Shown: piece after piece, positions 37,628 to 46,058 of the stretch
How positions within the stretch are numbered: position 1 is the first letter of the stretch
How the letters are laid out: the number at the start of each line of letters is the position of its first letter
Assembly (NCBI RefSeq): GCF_017743935.1
Contig: NZ_JAGHRE010000004.1
Span: 310,001-374,000 of the forward strand
From: Tropicibacter sp. R16_0
GTDB taxonomy: Bacteria > Pseudomonadota > Alphaproteobacteria > Rhodobacterales > Rhodobacteraceae
DNA length: 64,000 nt
Reading direction: 5' to 3'
Translations under genes and position numbers: made by a program
The notes under the pieces: generated by a model
Database searches by the model: none
Told to the model about the DNA's origin: nothing
Seen by the model: the letters and a program-made list of their open reading frames with translations, nothing else

Positions 37628-38446
37628 ATGCTGGATGCATCTGAAGGCTATGTCACCGAGGACGGTCGCCAGATCGGCGGCGTGGTGATGGAGATGAAGA
37701 ACATCACGCTGCGCTTTGGCGGTGTGGTGGCGATCAAGGACATTTCGTTCGACATTCGCGAAGGTGAAATTCGGGCCATCATTGGTCCGAACGGGGCTGG
37801 CAAGTCCTCCATGCTCAACGTGATTTCCGGGTTCTACATTCCGCAGGAAGGAGAGGTCTTTTTCCACGGCGAGAAGCGGCCGCAGATGAAACCTTATGAA
37901 GTGGCGCGGCAGGGGATTGCCCGGACGTTCCAGAACATCGCCTTGTTCGAGGGAATGAGTGTTCTGGACAATGTAATGACCGGTCGCTTGAACAACATGA
38001 AGTCCGGGTTGTTCGCGCAAGCGCTCTGGAAAGGCAAGGCAGAGCAGGAAGAAACGGAGAACCGCGAAGTCGTCGAGAAGATCATCGACTTCCTGGAAAT
38101 TCAGCACATCCGCAAAACGCCGGTGTCGCGCTTGCCGTATGGATTGAAAAAGCGGGTCGAACTGGCGCGCGCTTTGGCCGCCGAGCCCAAGCTGTTGCTG
38201 CTGGACGAACCGATGGCGGGCATGAACGTCGAGGAGAAAGAGGACATGTCCCGCTTTATCCTGGATGTGAACGATGAATTCGGCACCACCATTGCTCTGA
38301 TCGAACACGACATGGGCGTTGTAATGGACCTGTCCGACCGCGTGGTTGTCATGGATTACGGCAAGAAGATCGGTGACGGCACCCCGGATGAGGTGCGCAC
38401 CAATCAGGACGTCATCGACGCCTATCTGGGGGTGTCACATGACTGA
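37628..38446 (+). CDS. Branched-chain-type ABC transporter ATP-binding protein (LivG-like)
   Basis: 272 residues from the ATG at 37628 (AGGGA 7 nt upstream). Walker A is GPNGAGKSS, the signature RLPYGLKKRVELARAL (a divergent form of LSYGxQRR), and Walker B LLLLDEPMAGMN. The C-terminal VMDYGKKIGDGTPDEVRTNQDVIDAYLG is the typical LivG tail. It partners with the other ATPase and two permeases of the operon. The upstream 96 bp contain GC-rich inverted repeats but no gene. Confidence 0.92.
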   Translation: MLDASEGYVTEDGRQIGGVVMEMKNITLRFGGVVAIKDISFDIREGEIRAIIGPNGAGKSSMLNVISGFYIPQEGEVFFHGEKRPQMKPYEVARQGIARTFQNIALFEGMSVLDNVMTGRLNNMKSGLFAQALWKGKAEQEETENREVVEKIIDFLEIQHIRKTPVSRLPYGLKKRVELARALAAEPKLLLLDEPMAGMNVEEKEDMSRFILDVNDEFGTTIALIEHDMGVVMDLSDRVVVMDYGKKIGDGTPDEVRTNQDVIDAYLGVSHD

Positions 38447-38520
38447 TCCAGTGATGCAGCCGAAAAAGTTCGAAAGGTTTGGGCAGATCTCGGTGACGAT
38501 ATCTGCAGGGGGAGAGCAGG

Positions 38521-39522
38521 ATGCCTGATTCACTTTTGTTTGGTACCGAGGTTGTTCTGAACGGCCTGATGGCGGGGGTTCTCTATGCACTTGTGGCATT
38601 GGGATTTGTCCTGATCTACAAGGCGTCGGGCATCTTCAACTATGCGCAAGGTGTCATGGCGTTGTTTGCGGCAATGACACTTTATGGGATCATGGTTGGG
38701 CAGGTGCCGTTTGCGCATCTGATCAACGCGATTTTCGGAACGCACATCCATCACTTTGGGTGGGAGGTGCCTGCAATCATCGCAATTGTTCTGACGATTG
38801 CGGTCATGGTTCTCTTTGCCTGGCTGGTTCAACAGTACATCTTTCGTCACCTGGTCGGGCAGGAGCCAATCATCCTGTTCATGGCGACCATTGGTCTGGC
38901 CTATTTCCTGGAAGGTGTGGCTGACCTGATGTGGGGTTCTGAAATCAAGGCACTGGATGTGGGTCTGCCGCAGGGTGGTAGCTTCTGGATCGAAGAGAAC
39001 ACGCAGTGGATGGGCATGGGGAATGAGAACTTCTATGGGTTCTTCCTTGATCAGCTGGATCTGATTGCCACGGTGATTGCTGCGGTACTGGTGATCGCGC
39101 TGGTGGCGTTCAGCCAATACACCAAGCAGGGCCGTGCCATGCGCGCCGTGGCGGATGATCACCAGGCAGCACTGTCGGTTGGCATCAATCTGAACTTCAT
39201 CTGGGTTCTGGTCTGGTCGGTTGCGGGGTTTGTCGCGCTGGTTGCCGGGATCGTCTGGGGCAGCAAGTCGGGCGTGCAGTTCTCGTTGTCGTTGATCGCA
39301 CTGAAAGCCCTGCCGGTTCTGATGCTGGGTGGCTTTACCTCGATCCCCGGGGCCATCGTGGGTGGTCTGATCATCGGGGTGGGCGAGAAACTCTTTGAGT
39401 TTGCCATTGGCCCGCTGGTTGGCGGCGCGACCGAAAACTGGTTCGCCTATGTGCTAGCGCTGCTGTTCCTGGTGTTCCGTCCGCAAGGATTGTTTGGGGA
39501 CAAGATTATCGAAAGGGTCTGA
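38521..39522 (+). CDS. Branched-chain-type ABC transporter permease (LivH-like)
   Basis: 333 residues with eight or nine hydrophobic segments. The LivH signature is near the N-terminus (GLMAGVLYALVALGFVLIYKASGIFNYAQGVMALF), and the EAA-like region VADDHQAALSVGINLNFIWVLVWSVAGFVALVAGIVWG follows. C-terminal GGFTSIPGAIVGGLIIGVGEKL is also typical. GCAGGGGGAGAGCAGG precedes the ATG, giving a strong ribosome site. Belongs to the operon; substrate unknown. Confidence 0.92.
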   Translation: MPDSLLFGTEVVLNGLMAGVLYALVALGFVLIYKASGIFNYAQGVMALFAAMTLYGIMVGQVPFAHLINAIFGTHIHHFGWEVPAIIAIVLTIAVMVLFAWLVQQYIFRHLVGQEPIILFMATIGLAYFLEGVADLMWGSEIKALDVGLPQGGSFWIEENTQWMGMGNENFYGFFLDQLDLIATVIAAVLVIALVAFSQYTKQGRAMRAVADDHQAALSVGINLNFIWVLVWSVAGFVALVAGIVWGSKSGVQFSLSLIALKALPVLMLGGFTSIPGAIVGGLIIGVGEKLFEFAIGPLVGGATENWFAYVLALLFLVFRPQGLFGDKIIERV

Positions 39523-39616
39523 GGCCCCGGGTGGGCGACCCCGTCGCGCTTTGCGCAACGAGACCCGCCCGCCCGGAACCTTCGCCTGATATGAGAAACG
39601 AAAGGGGTATCCGAAA

Positions 39617-39874
39617 ATGAACAAGCTGATCGCCATCATCAACGTGATTGCGTGGTCCGGGTTTTGGGCATTTGGGTACCTTGCCGTCACCGCCGAAGGG
39701 CTGACGGAGAGCCAACTGGTGATTGCCGCGTTGCTGGCCTTTGGCGGGCTGGTGACAGGGATCGCTGCTTACATGCGGCTGGTGCGGGCCTCGGAGGCCA
39801 GCGGCTATGCCAGGAAATCAAATCAACTCGACGCCGCGGCCCGGAACCGCGCGCAGTCCGAAGGGGGCATCTGA
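39617..39874 (+). CDS. Conserved small membrane protein in the ABC operon
   Basis: 85 residues with two hydrophobic helices (about 4-24 and 34-54) and a basic/polar tail (RASEASGYARKSNQLDAAARNRAQSEGG). The ATG is preceded by AGGGG. No family is recognised. It lies between the LivH- and LivM-like genes, separated from the latter by 2 nt, so it is part of the operon. It may be an accessory subunit of the importer. Confidence 0.75.
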   Translation: MNKLIAIINVIAWSGFWAFGYLAVTAEGLTESQLVIAALLAFGGLVTGIAAYMRLVRASEASGYARKSNQLDAAARNRAQSEGGI

Positions 39875-39876
39875 CC

Positions 39877-40953
39877 ATGTTCTACCGCGAAGCCGGAGAT
39901 TTCAAAATCTCCTACACTCAGGACAACCAGACCTTTCCGATCCGGTTTGATCGCTATCGGTACTACGCCGTCATGGTGTTCGCCTTTGCGGTGGTCCCGT
40001 TCCTGATCAATGACTACTGGGCCAATGCGATCATGCTGCCCTTCCTGATCTATGCGATTGCGGCGATTGGACTGAACATCCTGACCGGCTATTGTGGGCA
40101 GGTCTCGCTGGGTACGGGCGGTTTCATGGCTGTGGGGGCTTATGCTTGTTACAAGCTGATGACTGCGTTCCCGGATGTGAGCATGTTCATCCACGTTCTG
40201 CTGGCCGGCGGGATCACGGCCCTGGTGGGTGTGCTGTTCGGCTTGCCATCCTTGCGGATCAAAGGCTTCTACCTTGCGGTCGCCACGCTTGCGGCGCAGT
40301 TCTTTCTGGTCTGGCTCTTCAACCGTGTGCCGTGGTTCTACAACTACTCGGCGTCGGGTCAGATCAATGCGCCTGAGCGCGACGTCTTCGGCATCATCAT
40401 CACTGGCCCCAACGCGTCGGCCTGGGCCACCTATCTGTTCTGCCTGATTTTCCTGACAGTCTGTGCGCTGATCGCCCGCAACCTGACGCGCGGCACCGTT
40501 GGCCGTAAATGGATGGCCATTCGTGACATGGACATCGCGGCCGAGATCATCGGGGTGAACCCGTTGAAGGCCAAGATGACAGCCTTTGCGGTCAGCTCTT
40601 TCTTTGTGGGTATCTCGGGCGCGCTGTTCTTTGCCGTCTATCTGGGCGCTGTCGAAGTGGGCGAGGTGTTTGGCATCCAGAAGTCGTTCCTGGTGCTGTT
40701 CATGGTGATCATCGGTGGTCTGGGCTCGATCTTTGGATCCTTTGCTGGTGCTGCGTTCTTGGTGCTGCTGCCGGTGGTTCTGAAAGTCGTAGGTGCGGAC
40801 ATGCTGGGCTGGCCCACGGACATTGTTGCGCACTTGCAGCTGGTAATTGTTGGCGCGCTGATCATCGTGTTCCTGATCATGGAACCGCATGGGCTGGCAC
40901 AGCTGTGGCGTGTCGCCAAAGAGAAATTGCGTCTCTGGCCGTTCCCGCACTGA
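39877..40953 (+). CDS. Branched-chain-type ABC transporter permease (LivM-like)
   Basis: 358 residues from the ATG at 39877. The N-terminal soluble stretch is followed by eight or more membrane segments, with LivM landmarks LNILTGYCGQVSLGTGGFMAVGAYA, LRIKGFYLAVATLAAQFF and AEIIGVNPLKAKMTAFAVSSFFVGISGALF, and the C-terminal GGLGSIFGSFAGAAFL. Longer in-frame starts lie inside the preceding small gene and are not used. Forms the channel with the LivH-like permease. Confidence 0.92.
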   Translation: MFYREAGDFKISYTQDNQTFPIRFDRYRYYAVMVFAFAVVPFLINDYWANAIMLPFLIYAIAAIGLNILTGYCGQVSLGTGGFMAVGAYACYKLMTAFPDVSMFIHVLLAGGITALVGVLFGLPSLRIKGFYLAVATLAAQFFLVWLFNRVPWFYNYSASGQINAPERDVFGIIITGPNASAWATYLFCLIFLTVCALIARNLTRGTVGRKWMAIRDMDIAAEIIGVNPLKAKMTAFAVSSFFVGISGALFFAVYLGAVEVGEVFGIQKSFLVLFMVIIGGLGSIFGSFAGAAFLVLLPVVLKVVGADMLGWPTDIVAHLQLVIVGALIIVFLIMEPHGLAQLWRVAKEKLRLWPFPH

Positions 40954-41030
40954 CGCGGGGCCGGGCCACGAAATTGCGGGGCGGAGGACCTCGTTCACGA
41001 TCGGATAAAACCTAGGGAGGAATAAAGCCG

Positions 41031-42311
41031 ATGAAAATGAAACTGACCACTCTGGCGCTTGGTGCGCTGATGGCCGCCGGACCGGTGATGGCTGACCTTG
41101 TGTTCCCATCACTGAGCTATCGGACCGGACCTTACGCGGCAGGCGGTATCCCGTTTGCAGATGGTTATGCCGACTACTTCACCCTGCTGAATGAGCGTGA
41201 TGGTGGTATCGGAGGCGTGCCGATCCGCATGGTGGAATGCGAAACCGGCTATAACACCGAAAAAGGCGTTGAATGCTATGAATCGACCAAGGGCGAGGGC
41301 GCTCTGGTGTATCAGCCGCTCTCGACCGGTATCACCTATCAGCTGATCCCCAAAGCAACCGCTGACGGCATCCCGATCCACACCATGGGCTATGGCCGGA
41401 CTTCGGCTGCAAACGGCGATGTGTTCTCGAACGTATTCAACTATCCGGCCAACTACTGGAACGGTGCATCGGGCGTTGTGAACTACCTGCTGGAAATCAA
41501 CGATGGCAACATCGAGGGCAAGAAAGTTGCGCTGGTCTACCACAACTCTGCCTACGGCAAGGAGCCGATCCGCACACTGGAAGAGCTGTCCAAGAAGTAT
41601 GGCTTTGACCTGAAGGCGCTGCCTGTTGACCACCCTGGTCAGGAGCAGAAGTCGCAATGGCTGCAGATCCGCCGTGACCGTCCGGATTATGTTGTGATCT
41701 GGGGCTGGGGCGTGATGAACCAGGTTGCGGTTCAGGAAGCTGCAAACATCCGCTTCCCGATGGAAAACTTCATTGGTGTCTGGTGGTCGGGTGCCGAGCA
41801 TGACGTTCTGCCTGCAGGCGACGCGGCCAATGGGTACAAGGCGATCACCTTCCACAACGTCGGCAGCGACTTCCCGGTCTTTGACGACATCAAGAAGCAC
41901 GTCATCGACGCAGGTAAAGCCGCCGGTGCTGGCGATCAGGTCGGTACGGTTCTGTACAACCGTGGTCTCTATGCCGCGATGCTGGCAGCCGAAGCCGTGA
42001 AAACCGCGCAGGAAATGCACGGCGTGACCGACATCACCCCACAGCAGATGCGTGATGGTATGGAAGCTCTGGAAATCACCGAAGAAAAGATGGCGGCACT
42101 TGGCATGCCCAACTTTGGTCCTTCGTTCAAAGTGTCCTGTGAAAACCACGGTGGTCCTGGCCTGGTTGGTGTGAACCAGTGGGATGCAGCATCGAAAACC
42201 TGGTCGCTGATCTCGGACTTCAAACCAACCGATGCCGAAGTGATCGGTGCGCTGGTTGCCGAGGACTCGGCGGCCTATGCGGCGGAAAACAACATCGAGC
42301 CGAACTGCTGA
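41031..42311 (+). CDS. Branched-chain-type ABC transporter substrate-binding protein
   Basis: 426 residues with a signal peptide (MKMKLTTLALGALMAAGPVMA). It is a type I periplasmic binding fold of the LivJ/amide-urea class: YRTGPYAAGGIPFADGYADYFTLLNERDGGI, ECETGYNTEKGVECYE, VALVYHNSAYGKEPI and VVIWGWGVMNQVAVQEA. The binding residues do not allow the ligand to be named. It follows the LivM-like gene by 77 bp and a good AGGGAGGA ribosome site, and is probably the most expressed gene of the operon, as binding proteins usually are. Confidence 0.92.
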   Translation: MKMKLTTLALGALMAAGPVMADLVFPSLSYRTGPYAAGGIPFADGYADYFTLLNERDGGIGGVPIRMVECETGYNTEKGVECYESTKGEGALVYQPLSTGITYQLIPKATADGIPIHTMGYGRTSAANGDVFSNVFNYPANYWNGASGVVNYLLEINDGNIEGKKVALVYHNSAYGKEPIRTLEELSKKYGFDLKALPVDHPGQEQKSQWLQIRRDRPDYVVIWGWGVMNQVAVQEAANIRFPMENFIGVWWSGAEHDVLPAGDAANGYKAITFHNVGSDFPVFDDIKKHVIDAGKAAGAGDQVGTVLYNRGLYAAMLAAEAVKTAQEMHGVTDITPQQMRDGMEALEITEEKMAALGMPNFGPSFKVSCENHGGPGLVGVNQWDAASKTWSLISDFKPTDAEVIGALVAEDSAAYAAENNIEPNC

Positions 42312-42334
42312 TCAACCCGGTTTGAACACCCATT

Positions 42335-42360
42335 GGAACGGCGGGCGCGCCTGCCGTTCC
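42335..42360 (+). promoter_or_regulatory. Stem-loop between the binding-protein gene and the next ATPase gene
   Basis: An 11-bp stem with one G-T pair (42335-42345 with 42350-42360) and a 4-nt loop lies 24 bp after the binding-protein stop and 50 bp before the next gene. No T-tract follows. It is the usual place and form of a 3' stabilising hairpin that raises binding-protein mRNA above that of downstream genes. Confidence 0.6.
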
Positions 42361-42410
42361 ATTCCCCAAAGCCCGGCATGGGAACCGGGCATGCGTGAGG
42401 ACAACAACTG

Positions 42411-43247
42411 ATGCTGGATGCAGCCAACACAAACGACGTCGGTGTCGAGACCCTTTTGGAGGTCAACAATATCGAGGTGATCTACAACCACGTGATCCTC
42501 GTGCTGAAAGGCGTCAGCCTGAATGTGCCCAAAGGCGGGATCACCGCTTTGCTGGGGGGCAATGGTGCCGGCAAGACCACGACGCTCAAGGCGATCTCGA
42601 ACCTGCTCCATTCGGAGCGTGGCGAGGTCACCAAAGGGTCGGTCAAGTATCGTGGCACGGATGTGCACGATCTGGACCCGGCAGATCTGGTGCGCAAGGG
42701 CGTGATCCAGGTCATGGAAGGCCGCCACTGTTTCGAACACCTGACGGTCGAGGAAAACCTGCTGACGGGCTATTACACCCGCACATCTGGCAAGGCCGAG
42801 ATGCAGCGTGACCTTGAACTGGTCTATAACTACTTCCCGCGTCTCAAAGAGCGGCGCAAATCCCTTGCGGGCTATACCTCGGGCGGCGAGCAGCAGATGG
42901 TGGCAATTGGCCGTGCCCTGATGGCGAACCCTGAAACCATCCTGCTGGACGAACCTTCGATGGGTTTGGCACCGCAGCTGGTCGAAGAGATCTTTGGCAT
43001 CGTCAAGGACCTGAACGAGAAAGAAGGCGTCTCCTTCTTGCTGGCCGAACAGAACACCAACGTGGCGCTGCGCTTTGCACACTATGGCTACATTCTGGAA
43101 TCGGGGCGCGTCGTTATGGACGGTCCGGCCGCTGACCTTCGTGAAAACCCGGACGTGAAAGAGTTCTACCTTGGTATGTCCGAAGAAGGGCGCAAAAGCT
43201 TCCGGGATGTCAGGTCTTATCGCCGCCGCAAGCGGTGGTTGAGCTGA
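42411..43247 (+). CDS. Branched-chain-type ABC transporter ATP-binding protein (LivF-like)
   Basis: 278 residues. Walker A GGNGAGKTT, signature YTSGGEQQMVAIGRALM and Walker B ILLDEPSMGLAPQLVEEIF are complete; the protein ends in a basic tail (DVRSYRRRKRWLS) longer than in ordinary LivF proteins, which may matter for complex assembly. Its stop codon overlaps an in-frame ATG of the PaaK-like gene (TGATG). Confidence 0.92.
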   Translation: MLDAANTNDVGVETLLEVNNIEVIYNHVILVLKGVSLNVPKGGITALLGGNGAGKTTTLKAISNLLHSERGEVTKGSVKYRGTDVHDLDPADLVRKGVIQVMEGRHCFEHLTVEENLLTGYYTRTSGKAEMQRDLELVYNYFPRLKERRKSLAGYTSGGEQQMVAIGRALMANPETILLDEPSMGLAPQLVEEIFGIVKDLNEKEGVSFLLAEQNTNVALRFAHYGYILESGRVVMDGPAADLRENPDVKEFYLGMSEEGRKSFRDVRSYRRRKRWLS

Positions 43248-43261
43248 TGAGGGATCAGATC

Positions 43262-44479
43262 ATGACGCATTTTGATACCCTTGAAACCCGAAGCGATGAT
43301 GAGCGCGCCGCAGATCTGGCGCGGGCACTGCCGGAACAGATCGCGCGTGCCCAGGCGGCCTCTGGTTATGCCGAAAGCCTCGCCGGAGTGGATGCTGCCG
43401 CTATCCGCAGCGCGGATGACCTTGTTGGATTGCCTGTTCTCCGCAAATCCGAGCTCAGCCGGGCCCAATCCGAGAATGCGCCTTTTGGCGGTTTCACTGC
43501 AAAACCGGCCGCCGGTTTTGCGCATATCTTTCAGTCGCCGGGCCCAATCTATGAGCCGGGCGGCGTGGACCATGACTGGTGGCGCATGGGGCGGTTCCTG
43601 CATGCCGCTGGCATCGGGCAGGGAGACATCGTTCAAAACTGCTTTGGCTATCACCTGACGCCTGCGGGCATGATCTTTGAAAATGGCGCACGGGCGGTCG
43701 GCGCAGCGGTTCTGCCCGCAGGCACCGGCCAGACCGAGTTACAAGTCAATGCAGCGCGCGACATCGGTTGTACGGCCTATGCGGGCACGCCGGACTACTT
43801 GAAAGTGATCCTGGACAAAGCAGACGAAATGGGGGTCACCCTCAAGATTTCGAAAGCAGCCGTGGGCGGTGGGGCGCTGTTCCCGTCCCTGCGACAGGAA
43901 TACGCGGATCGCGGGATCACTTGCCTGCAAAGCTATGCGACGGCTGATCTGGGTAACATCGCCTATGAAAGCCCGGCCATGGAAGGCATGATTGTCGATG
44001 AACACGTCATCGTTGAGATTGTAACACCCGGCACGGGTACGCCGGTGGCGCCGGGCGAGGTGGGCGAGGTCGTTGTAACCTCCCTGAATCCTGACTATCC
44101 GCTCATCCGCTTTGCCACCGGTGATTTGTCTGCCATCCTGCCGGGCCTGTCGCCCTGTGGTCGCACCAACATGCGCATCAAGGGATGGATGGGGCGTGCG
44201 GATCAGACGACCAAAATCAAGGGCATGTTTGTCCGGCCCGAGCAGGTTGCAGCTCTGGTCGACAAGCATGACGAGATTGTAAAAGCCCGCGTGATCGCGT
44301 CGCGTCACGGAGAGATGGACACAATGACCGTTCAGATCGAAAGCCCAGGTGGTGATGATATGAGCTATGCCAAATCGGTGGTCGAAGTGCTCAAGCTGAA
44401 AGGTGCAATCGAAGTGGTCGCACCGGGGTCCCTGCCCAAAGATGGTTTGGTGATCGAAGATCAACGCGTTTACGACTGA
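43262..44479 (+). CDS. PaaK-like AMP-dependent ligase with a degenerate ATP loop
   Basis: 405 residues from the ATG at 43262 (GAGGGA about 8 nt upstream; another ATG at 43247 overlaps the previous stop). The overall order resembles phenylacetate-CoA ligases: PVLRKSELSRAQ near the N-terminus, a central GYHLTPAGMIFENGARAVGAAVLPAGTGQTE, PDYLKVILDKADEMGV, GEVGEVVVTSLN, LIRFATGDLSAI, and the C-terminal GRADQTTKIKGMFVRPEQV. At the place of the Ser/Thr/Gly-rich phosphate loop it reads FQSPGPIYEPGG, so the ATP site is altered. It may bind an acyl-CoA or act as a regulator rather than as a normal ligase. Last gene of the operon, followed by a terminator. Confidence 0.78.
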   Translation: MTHFDTLETRSDDERAADLARALPEQIARAQAASGYAESLAGVDAAAIRSADDLVGLPVLRKSELSRAQSENAPFGGFTAKPAAGFAHIFQSPGPIYEPGGVDHDWWRMGRFLHAAGIGQGDIVQNCFGYHLTPAGMIFENGARAVGAAVLPAGTGQTELQVNAARDIGCTAYAGTPDYLKVILDKADEMGVTLKISKAAVGGGALFPSLRQEYADRGITCLQSYATADLGNIAYESPAMEGMIVDEHVIVEIVTPGTGTPVAPGEVGEVVVTSLNPDYPLIRFATGDLSAILPGLSPCGRTNMRIKGWMGRADQTTKIKGMFVRPEQVAALVDKHDEIVKARVIASRHGEMDTMTVQIESPGGDDMSYAKSVVEVLKLKGAIEVVAPGSLPKDGLVIEDQRVYD

Positions 44480-44507
44480 GACGCGACTTACGAGTTGAAA
44501 AGGAAAA

Positions 44508-44536
44508 CCCGCCGATCCGCTGATCGGCGGGTTTTT
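44508..44536 (+). terminator. Terminator of the acyl-CoA ligase/ABC operon
   Basis: A perfect 10-bp stem (44508-44517 with 44522-44531, loop CGCT) is followed by TTTTT. On the opposite strand TTTTCC follows, so it may also stop transcription of the convergent HlyD-family gene, whose stop codon lies in the T-tract. Confidence 0.85.
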
Positions 44537-45663
44537 CACAGCGGCGGGATCACATAGTTCATGATACTCTGCATGCGGATCATCACGCGGCGGATGATGT
44601 GCGTGGGCTTCACAGCCTCGGTATAGACCGCGGCCGTCCCAACAGCACCGGGGGGAAGCGACTTGAGCAATGCCGGGTCGTCCAGGTCGATCCGCGCCAC
44701 AAAGGGCTCGGCCTGTATTTGCCCGGCAGCGTATACTGTGCCTGATACCAGCGCCTGCCCTTGGGACGCAATTTCGGTCACCAGGCGCACTTTGCCGGTC
44801 AGGATCTCTCCGGGTTTGGTTTTGAGCGCGATCTCAACCTCTTGGCCCGCTCTCAGATGCCGCATGTAGATCTGCTGAATGTTCACGACGAGTGTTTTTT
44901 CCGAGGTTTCGACAAACACCATTGAGGGCGCGATGGGAAAGCTGGTGACGCGTTGGCCGACGGCCAAAGCAAGGTTGGTGACATAGCCGTCACTGGGCGC
45001 AGTGATTGCGGTTTGTTCCAGATTCCAACGGGCCTGGTCCAGATTGGCGTGCGCCTCGGCCACCTTTGCAACGATACCGTCAGCCGTCACGGCACCCAGC
45101 TCAATCTCGGCTCGCGATACCGCCGCACGCGCTTGCTCGACAGCGGCTTCAGCGGCCTCCAGATCGGTTTCGCGCTGTTCCAGGCGATTTTCCGAGATCG
45201 TACCGCTTTCAACAAGCTTGGCATCATCGTCATATCGGTTTTGTGCAAGGACCTGCGCTGCCTGCGCTTGCCTCAGCTGCGCTTGAGCATTGCGCAGGGC
45301 GTCCTTGTCCTGCTGGGCTTGTGCTTCAACGCGAACAAGCTGCGCTTCGGCTGCGGCAAGTGCAATTTCAAACGGTTCAGGGTCCAGTTGAAAAAGCAGA
45401 TCGCCTGCTTTGAGCGGAACATTCGGCTCGACGGCGATCTCGATCACCTCACCATTCACGTTGGGGATCACCTGCACCGCCCGGGTCAAAACCCGCGTTG
45501 AGCCCTGCGGGGCGCCCCACTGCAGAGGGATGAAGAGAAAGATGAACAGCACCACCATCCAGACCAATGTCGTGGCCCAGGTCAGCCCGGTGTTCGGCAC
45601 AAGCTTGAGGCGGATCAGGACAAAGAGGAGGGCGACATAGATCAGTGTCAGAAAGACGATCAT
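44536..45663 (-). CDS. HlyD-family membrane-fusion protein (YiaV/EmrA-like)
   Basis: 375 residues. An N-terminal membrane region of two hydrophobic helices (about 1-50) is followed by a lipoyl/barrel start (VQVIPNVNGEVIEIAVEPNVPLKAGDLLFQLDP), a long helical hairpin (about 95-215) and the barrel return ITAPSDGYVTNLALAVGQRV. Such proteins are periplasmic adaptors for export. Its start overlaps the DUF3302 stop by 4 bp; the pair is like E. coli yiaV/yiaW. No outer-membrane channel or transporter is adjacent. Transport substrate unknown. Confidence 0.85.
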   Translation of the reverse strand: MIVFLTLIYVALLFVLIRLKLVPNTGLTWATTLVWMVVLFIFLFIPLQWGAPQGSTRVLTRAVQVIPNVNGEVIEIAVEPNVPLKAGDLLFQLDPEPFEIALAAAEAQLVRVEAQAQQDKDALRNAQAQLRQAQAAQVLAQNRYDDDAKLVESGTISENRLEQRETDLEAAEAAVEQARAAVSRAEIELGAVTADGIVAKVAEAHANLDQARWNLEQTAITAPSDGYVTNLALAVGQRVTSFPIAPSMVFVETSEKTLVVNIQQIYMRHLRAGQEVEIALKTKPGEILTGKVRLVTEIASQGQALVSGTVYAAGQIQAEPFVARIDLDDPALLKSLPPGAVGTAAVYTEAVKPTHIIRRVMIRMQSIMNYVIPPL

Positions 45664-45896
45664 GGTTTAGGTGCCTCTGACTGTTGTTTGGTAAAGGCCC
45701 AGATCAGGGCCAGGGGCCAGAACACGCCAACCATCAGCGCACCCATCCAACCGGCCACTGTGATGGCTTCGGCCTGCGGGTGATTGCGGCTGTGTGCGAT
45801 TTGACCGGGAAGACGGGCCAGAATGACAAAGCCGACCAGCGCTGTGATGATCAGGACGATCAGAACAACCCAAGCAAAGTAATCCAATGCAGTCAT
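45660..45896 (-). CDS. DUF3302 family small inner-membrane protein (YiaW-like)
   Basis: 78 residues from the ATG at 45896. Two membrane helices (about 5-26 and 43-66) with the family text LDYFAWVVLIVLIITALVGFV and AEAITVAGWMGALMVGVFWPLALIWAF. DUF3302 proteins accompany HlyD-like adaptors and have no known role. A longer upstream start is in frame but lacks a good ribosome site. Confidence 0.8.
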   Translation of the reverse strand: MTALDYFAWVVLIVLIITALVGFVILARLPGQIAHSRNHPQAEAITVAGWMGALMVGVFWPLALIWAFTKQQSEAPKP

Positions 45897-46058
45897 GAAC
45901 CTACTACCTTTGCAATTCGAAATTGAATTCAGGTTACGGCATGCCACCGCGGCAAGGCAAAGCCGAAGTTGCTGCTGTTAGACGGCCATTGGATTGGTAC
46001 TGGAATTACCGACAAAAATGATCGAATAAGGGGCGAAACGCCTTATACAGACCCAATC

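Noticed and set aside
38439-38528. A 29-codon frame overlapping the end of the LivG-like gene and the start of the LivH-like gene
   Set aside because: It has no recognised family and ends in the ribosome site of the next gene; probably the linker between the two genes.
39823-41112. A 429-codon minus-strand frame opposite the LivM-like gene
   Set aside because: Rich in Gln, His and Arg with no family match; antisense to a well-supported membrane protein gene.
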